64,000 bases of DNA from Ricinus communis (Eukaryota; Streptophyta; Magnoliopsida; Malpighiales; Euphorbiaceae), in the NCBI RefSeq assembly GCF_019578655.1, contig NC_063263.1:21513001-21577000 (forward strand). Direction: 5' to 3'. Positions 59,420-64,000 of the stretch are shown in pieces (the stretch's first letter is position 1; every line of letters begins with the position of its first letter). A model generated the notes under the pieces. The model worked only from the letters and a program-made list of their open reading frames with translations, was not told where the DNA came from and made no database searches. Position numbers and translations under genes: made by a program.

Positions 59420-61059
59420 TTTCTTCCTTTTCTTTTTCTTTTTCCTAAATTTTGAAAACCCTAATTTGTACGAGAAAGGTAAATTTTGTAGGTGGCAAAG
59501 AAACCGTGCGTTGGCGGGAAAAAGCCTTTTGGAGTTGTCATTAGTTGGAAGGGAGAAGGTACAATTTAACCCCTAATGTTTGGCATGTGGCTAGCATATA
59601 TGCCCCTCGAGTAAATTTTAGGACAATTAATTTATAAATCAATCAATAAGTGATATATAAGGTCCTTTGTTAAGATTATGACATAATGGCATTATTTAAT
59701 GTTAAAAATAGCTGAGATAACTCAAATATTAAATTTCTTTTTTTTTTTAATTAAGAAAATAAAGAACAATAATAACAAGACCAACACAACATTCATACCC
59801 CTTCATTCCTTATCAATCCATAAATTTTCATCTTTTCATAATTATCATCTTTGGTTATCTTTTATAGTTATTTTCTTCGCATTAATTTTTATTCTCATTT
59901 ATTGATTATCTGATTGAGATATGGTAGATTTACTATTGCATTGTATTTTGTTTATAGACATCCTTTGCAAGTGTTTTCTTGACTTTAAGAATAAGAGATT
60001 AACAAGTGTCTGTTATTTCTTGTAATTTAACATTTGAACTTCATATGTGTCTATTTTTGCAGAGAAAAAGAACATTAATTCATGTTTTGGTCCTCTTAGT
60101 TAAAATGTCATCAATTTCTATTTGCATTACAACTAGTGACAAGCTTGTACTCTATAGTGCCTGTCATATCATAAGGATCTACGTTAGAGATTTGAGCTTG
60201 GCTAATTTGATCATTTTATAAACGTCTCTTGGTTGAAACCCATCTTTCGATTATTTTGTCAACATATCCATTTTGTTGATTCACTACAAATATGTGTCAC
60301 TTCGATATATTTTGTAATTACTTGCAAGTTCTTATGCTAGAAAGACATAATTTCATTGTTTCATCCTTTTAGTCTCATCAATATTCTCATCAATATATTT
60401 GCCATCATCTCTATGCCTATGCTGTATATTGATGCAACTTTTTCCCGGTTCAATCTTTTGGAACTCCCAACATTAATGAGCAATTGATTGGCAGCAAAGT
60501 AAAAGTTTGGTGGCCAAAGAACAAGATGTAAGTTATTTTTAAGATTTTAAATCTATTGTGAATTTAATTTTTTTCTGTGCTTTTCTAAAGTAATGTTAGC
60601 TATATATGGAATATCAAGTGTTCTGCATTTTCTATTCTTTTAAGTTTTAGTTACCCTGATCCCTAATTCCATCAGGAAGTGGTTATTATGTATCAGATGT
60701 AATAGTTTTTTTCGTGGTTTGAAGGTGTTCGAAATTACTTTACTTTTTGGACAAGTATCAAATGATATGAGAGAGATGAACTCTTATAATTTTGTATATT
60801 TTGATTAAAATTATGTAATATGACACTTCAATATATTTGATTTGAATGTAATTATATATTATTATTTCTTCTAATGGAATCATTTTGATTATTAATTAAT
60901 TTTAAGTTTTATATTTAACTTTTAAAATAAAAAAAAATTAAATATAATAATAATGCCAAAATTAAACATAAATTGATTATTAATATTTTAAATGTTATTT
61001 AAATTATAATAAAATATCGATTAGAAATTAATTTCTAAAATAAAATCAGAGACTAATTT
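59420..61059. other. NSE1 5' flank and intergenic DNA
   Basis: Directly upstream of the NSE1 start is a purine-rich (minus-strand) leader. The promoter should lie within the next few hundred bases; no TATA box was fixed. From 59550 on, AT-rich DNA without a recognised gene. Confidence 0.45.
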
Positions 61060-61600
61060 AGCTACCACATGATATGGTTACTAAGTGGTCTCTATTTTAT
61101 CTATAGTCTCCCATTATTTTTAATTAGTGACCATAATGAGACAAAAAGCGACCACATCATATAGTCGCTATTTAGATACTACACGATGTGATTGCTAAGT
61201 AGTCTCCTATGTCAGTACTATAGTGACCAATTGGAGACCAAATAGCGACCACATGTGGGGTAGTACAATAAAGACCACAAGTGGTGGTTGCTATTTTTAG
61301 AAACCACATGGCTTTGTGGTCACTATTTTTGTTAGCAATCAGGGTGTTAGCAACTACAAGATGTGGTTTTTAAGTGGTCGCTATATGCGTTTAGCGACCA
61401 TATGTGGGGCAGTAAACTAGAGACCACAAGTTGTGGTTGCCATTTTTAGAGACCACATGGCTTTGTGGTCGCTATTTTTATTAGCGATCAGGGTTTTAGC
61501 GACCACAAGATGTGGTTTTTAAGTGGTCGCTATATGTGTTTAACGACCATTTAGATGTGGTCTCTAAATTGTTGTTGTTTTATAGTGGTCATTAGATAAG
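61060..61600. repeat. GCGACCAC-type subterminal repeats of a DNA transposon
   Basis: More than fifteen copies of GCGACCAC, GGTCGCTA and close variants lie on both strands. Within this, a 149-bp unit is repeated in tandem (units start at 61273 and 61422 with GACCACAAG). Such arrays of short inverted words are typical of CACTA or Mutator-like termini. No clean terminus or target duplication was identified. Confidence 0.65.
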
Positions 61601-62115
61601 GAGCATTGATCTAATGAAGTACACAGTATGGTCTGAGTCATCATCACCAGCTACATATTCATTTACCCTTATTTTATTCCTTTTTAACTTTGTATTAACC
61701 AACATTTTGAAAAGGTCATCATCTTCTTCATCATGCCAATCGCAATCAGAATCAACAAATTTATTCTCTTCTCCATTAGGTTCATTGTCAGTCTCCTCAC
61801 TTTCTTTTTCATTGTCAGTTGAATCTCCATCACTTTTAAATCACTTTCAACAGTATGTTGCAATTTCACTTCCTTAGGTCGGATAAAATTATGTACCACT
61901 TCATCTTACTGCAAATCACCCTTATCACTTATAAACATGCATCATCTTTGTCTCATCAACAAATAGAGACATCTCAATACTCTCACTATCATGATCTAGC
62001 TTTCTCAGCCCATTAGATGCTTGCAAAATATGCAATATGCTTTAGGTACCAGACCTAGTTTTTTAGGTATGTCATCCATCTCCAATCTTGATATCTTATC
62101 TGAAAAAAGAAAATT
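61600..62115 (-). pseudogene. Mutator-like transposase N-terminal (PB1-like) fragment
   Basis: On the minus strand, RLEMDDIPKKLG, then in another frame LRKLDHDSESIEMSLFVDET and KMMHVY, match the PB1-like domain at the N-terminus of plant mudrA-type transposases in order and spacing. An acidic stretch follows (DGDSTDNEKESEETDNEPNG, DSDCDWHDEEDDDLF), also typical of that family. Stops and at least two frameshifts are present. It adjoins the GCGACCAC repeat array, which may be the terminus of the same element. Confidence 0.5.
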
Positions 62116-63190
62116 TTATCCACCTAACATTCCTAATTTTAAGCTTAGCCTTAGCATTTAGCCGAAAATAATTCCCTTATATAGTGGAATCATCTGAATT
62201 AGGCACTGCAGAATGTACAAATCAAAATAAGAAATCAATATTTTTTTTATCAACATTACATACTTTATTCAATTACATACAATCTATATATTTTTAATTA
62301 ATTATACCAATCAACCAAACCCTAATTTCCACAATACATAATCAATAACTAATTATAACATTAAAAACTAAAATGCGAGTTACCAAAAAATTAAATGCAA
62401 GTAGTAAAAATTCTAAATGATCAATTATAGTTCCCACTAGTTATATATAATCAACATTGTGAAAATAAGAAATCTTTTATGAAACTTACAATATTGAGGT
62501 TGCCCTTCCCCTTCATTCCTCCATCTTTATCAAGAGAAATAAAGATAACTCACCCAAATGAAAATGATGTGATTTTTAACTCTGTAAAAATTGTGCCACT
62601 AAAATGTTGAGTCAACAGCAATAAAGTGTATGTTAAAAGAGAGAGTTAGGGCTTCCCAAAGATAAAATGAGACAAGAACAAATGATTGGGGATAATTATA
62701 TTTGAATAAAAGCTTCAAACGAGGCCAGAACAAATGATTTAGGCTAAAACAAAAGAGATGCGAGAAAGAGTAAAGTGAAGGAGAGTGAAATGTAAATTAG
62801 GGTAAATGTGTTTGTAATGTGGAAAGATTTTAGAGATAGGTCCCACATGTCTAATAGGATAATTTATTAGTGAGTTTGAGTTATTGATATGTCGAATCAT
62901 TTAAGGATATTTCGTTTCTGATGATCATATCAAAAAGAACAGCTACATAATGTCTTATGTACCATAAACTAAAAAAAAAGTCTTGGTAAAAAAAAAAATT
63001 TGATACCAATTAGATACAAGGTCCAAAATTTACTTGGCTCAAAGGAGATAAAGAGGTAAATATATGTGTAACCGTAAATTAACATATTGTGGATGAAGAT
63101 GGAGCTATTATTAAATATAATGTTATAGCTATTGACATAGGTAATATAATAAAGATAAAGAACCTGATTTTTAAAAAAAGGTGATTAGGA
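62116..63190. other. Non-coding DNA between transposase fragments
   Basis: AT-rich sequence with no open frame or repeat that I can assign. Confidence 0.45.
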
Positions 63191-63600
63191 TAAAGAAGAT
63201 GTTATAGTTGAGCGTGAGTGGTTGTCTAATAAGGATGATGGTGAATTTCAATGTGCCAGGCAAGCTTTGAAGAAGTCTAAAAATAAAAGAAGAAGAGTTT
63301 ATGTGAAAAATAGTCAATCTAATATGAAGTTATGAGTGAAGCTATATCTTAATTCACATTTGCAAAGAGAAGGTAAAAGGGAAATCATGACAACAATACT
63401 CAATTTAAGAACAAAGAGCAATCACATTTGTCTAGAATACACATGGAAAAGTAAGAGTGAAGTGTGTGTACAAATATCTTGTTTATGAAACCGTTATACA
63501 TCAAAAGATATCCTGGGTAAATATTCTTAAAAACTTTTATGGATTATTATGATTGTCTACTTTTCTACAAGAATAATAGTTGTTGTTAAAAGTGGAAAGC
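63190..63600 (+). pseudogene. Possible second Mutator-like transposase fragment
   Basis: The plus strand reads EREWLSNKDDGEFQCARQAL followed by a basic KKSKNKRRRVYVKN. This resembles the acidic-to-basic segment before the MULE DNA-binding region (WLSD-DDEEF-ARQ in relatives). Stops follow. Its orientation is opposite to the fragment at 61600-62115, so it is probably another copy. Confidence 0.3.
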
Positions 63601-63658
63601 AATTCACAAAATCAAGCAAACTTCAAGTACTTCTAAACAAGTATTTTTATGTTATAGT

Positions 63659-63676
63659 ATATATATATATATATAT
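63659..63676. repeat. TA microsatellite
   Basis: A short (AT)n run followed by ordinary AT-rich sequence to the window end. No gene seen from 63677 to 64000. Confidence 0.8.
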
Positions 63677-64000
63677 TCATTATTACTTGCACACATCTAT
63701 TGACATGTTTATAACTATGATCATCTTACATAGCCTAACAAAAAAAAAGAGAAAAATCAATCATTAAAAAGAAGGAGAAGGATAGCTCAAGTAATACAAA
63801 GGATACATACAAGCATGATATTAATGTTGTCAGCAGTAGGAAGGGCAAAAACGAAAAAACACAAAATGAGCAAAGATGGATCTACAGTTGCACAAGACCC
63901 TCTGGTTTTAGTATATGAGGCTATTGTATGGTTCAAGTTTTAGATTCAATAGTGGGGTAATTAGTCTCTTATTACTAAAATTTTAGTTTATGATTTCAAT

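Noticed and set aside
1..64000. CRISPR arrays, rRNA and tRNA genes
   Set aside because: No regularly spaced repeats of CRISPR type and no tRNA or rRNA signature seen; tRNA-like words are primer-binding sites of retroelements.

Overview
This window is AT-rich nuclear DNA from a flowering plant, most likely a eudicot. The signs are one six-exon gene with plant-type GT-AG introns and a large load of plant transposons: an Athila-type Ty3/gypsy element, a Ty1/copia element, several hAT and foldback elements, Mutator-like remnants and a florendovirus-like endogenous pararetrovirus. I cannot name the species from the sequence. No rRNA, tRNA, CRISPR array or organellar DNA was recognised.

Layout. 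1-6.9 kb: AT-rich spacer with an hAT-like remnant, a 67-bp tandem duplication, a foldback element with a perfect 18-bp inverted core, and a decayed GRF zinc-finger gene fragment. 6,976-18,531: an 11.6-kb Athila-type element on the minus strand with both LTRs, a tRNA-Asp primer-binding site, gag, protease, RT, RNase H, an integrase lacking most of its catalytic core, and a 401-codon Athila-type extra ORF that is still open. A 20-bp near-palindrome recurs eight times in its LTRs and internal region. 18.5-32.5 kb: no intact gene; diverged tandem repeats, two hAT elements with 8-bp target duplications or near-duplications, a 500-bp purine-rich tract, and two further inverted-repeat elements.

32,530-42,572: a rearranged endogenous caulimovirid. 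A movement-protein fragment is joined to one copy of the 3' half of the viral genome (RNase H, ORF2, promoter). This is followed by a second copy in the opposite orientation that continues into RT, protease and coat-protein regions. The two copies form an inverted repeat with arms of about 2.63 kb and a 167-bp spacer, each arm with its own TATA box pointing at the other. TA microsatellites bound the block on both sides. All viral frames are broken. 43,626-48,573: a structurally complete but inactive copia element with a CTATA target duplication.

50,804-52,136: a solo LTR flanked by AAACCC. 54,730-59,419 (minus): the only recognisable functional host gene, NSE1, a RING-like subunit of the SMC5/6 DNA-repair complex, encoded as 318 residues in six exons. 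A 483-bp hAT element sits about 30 bp upstream of the 3' splice site before its exon 4. 61-64 kb: GCGACCAC-type subterminal repeats and degenerate Mutator-like transposase pieces.

The most unusual feature is the viral inverted repeat. Any read-through transcript would fold into a hairpin with kilobase-long arms, so the locus could be a natural source of small RNAs against related viruses. That role is inference; the inverted repeat itself is read directly from the sequence.
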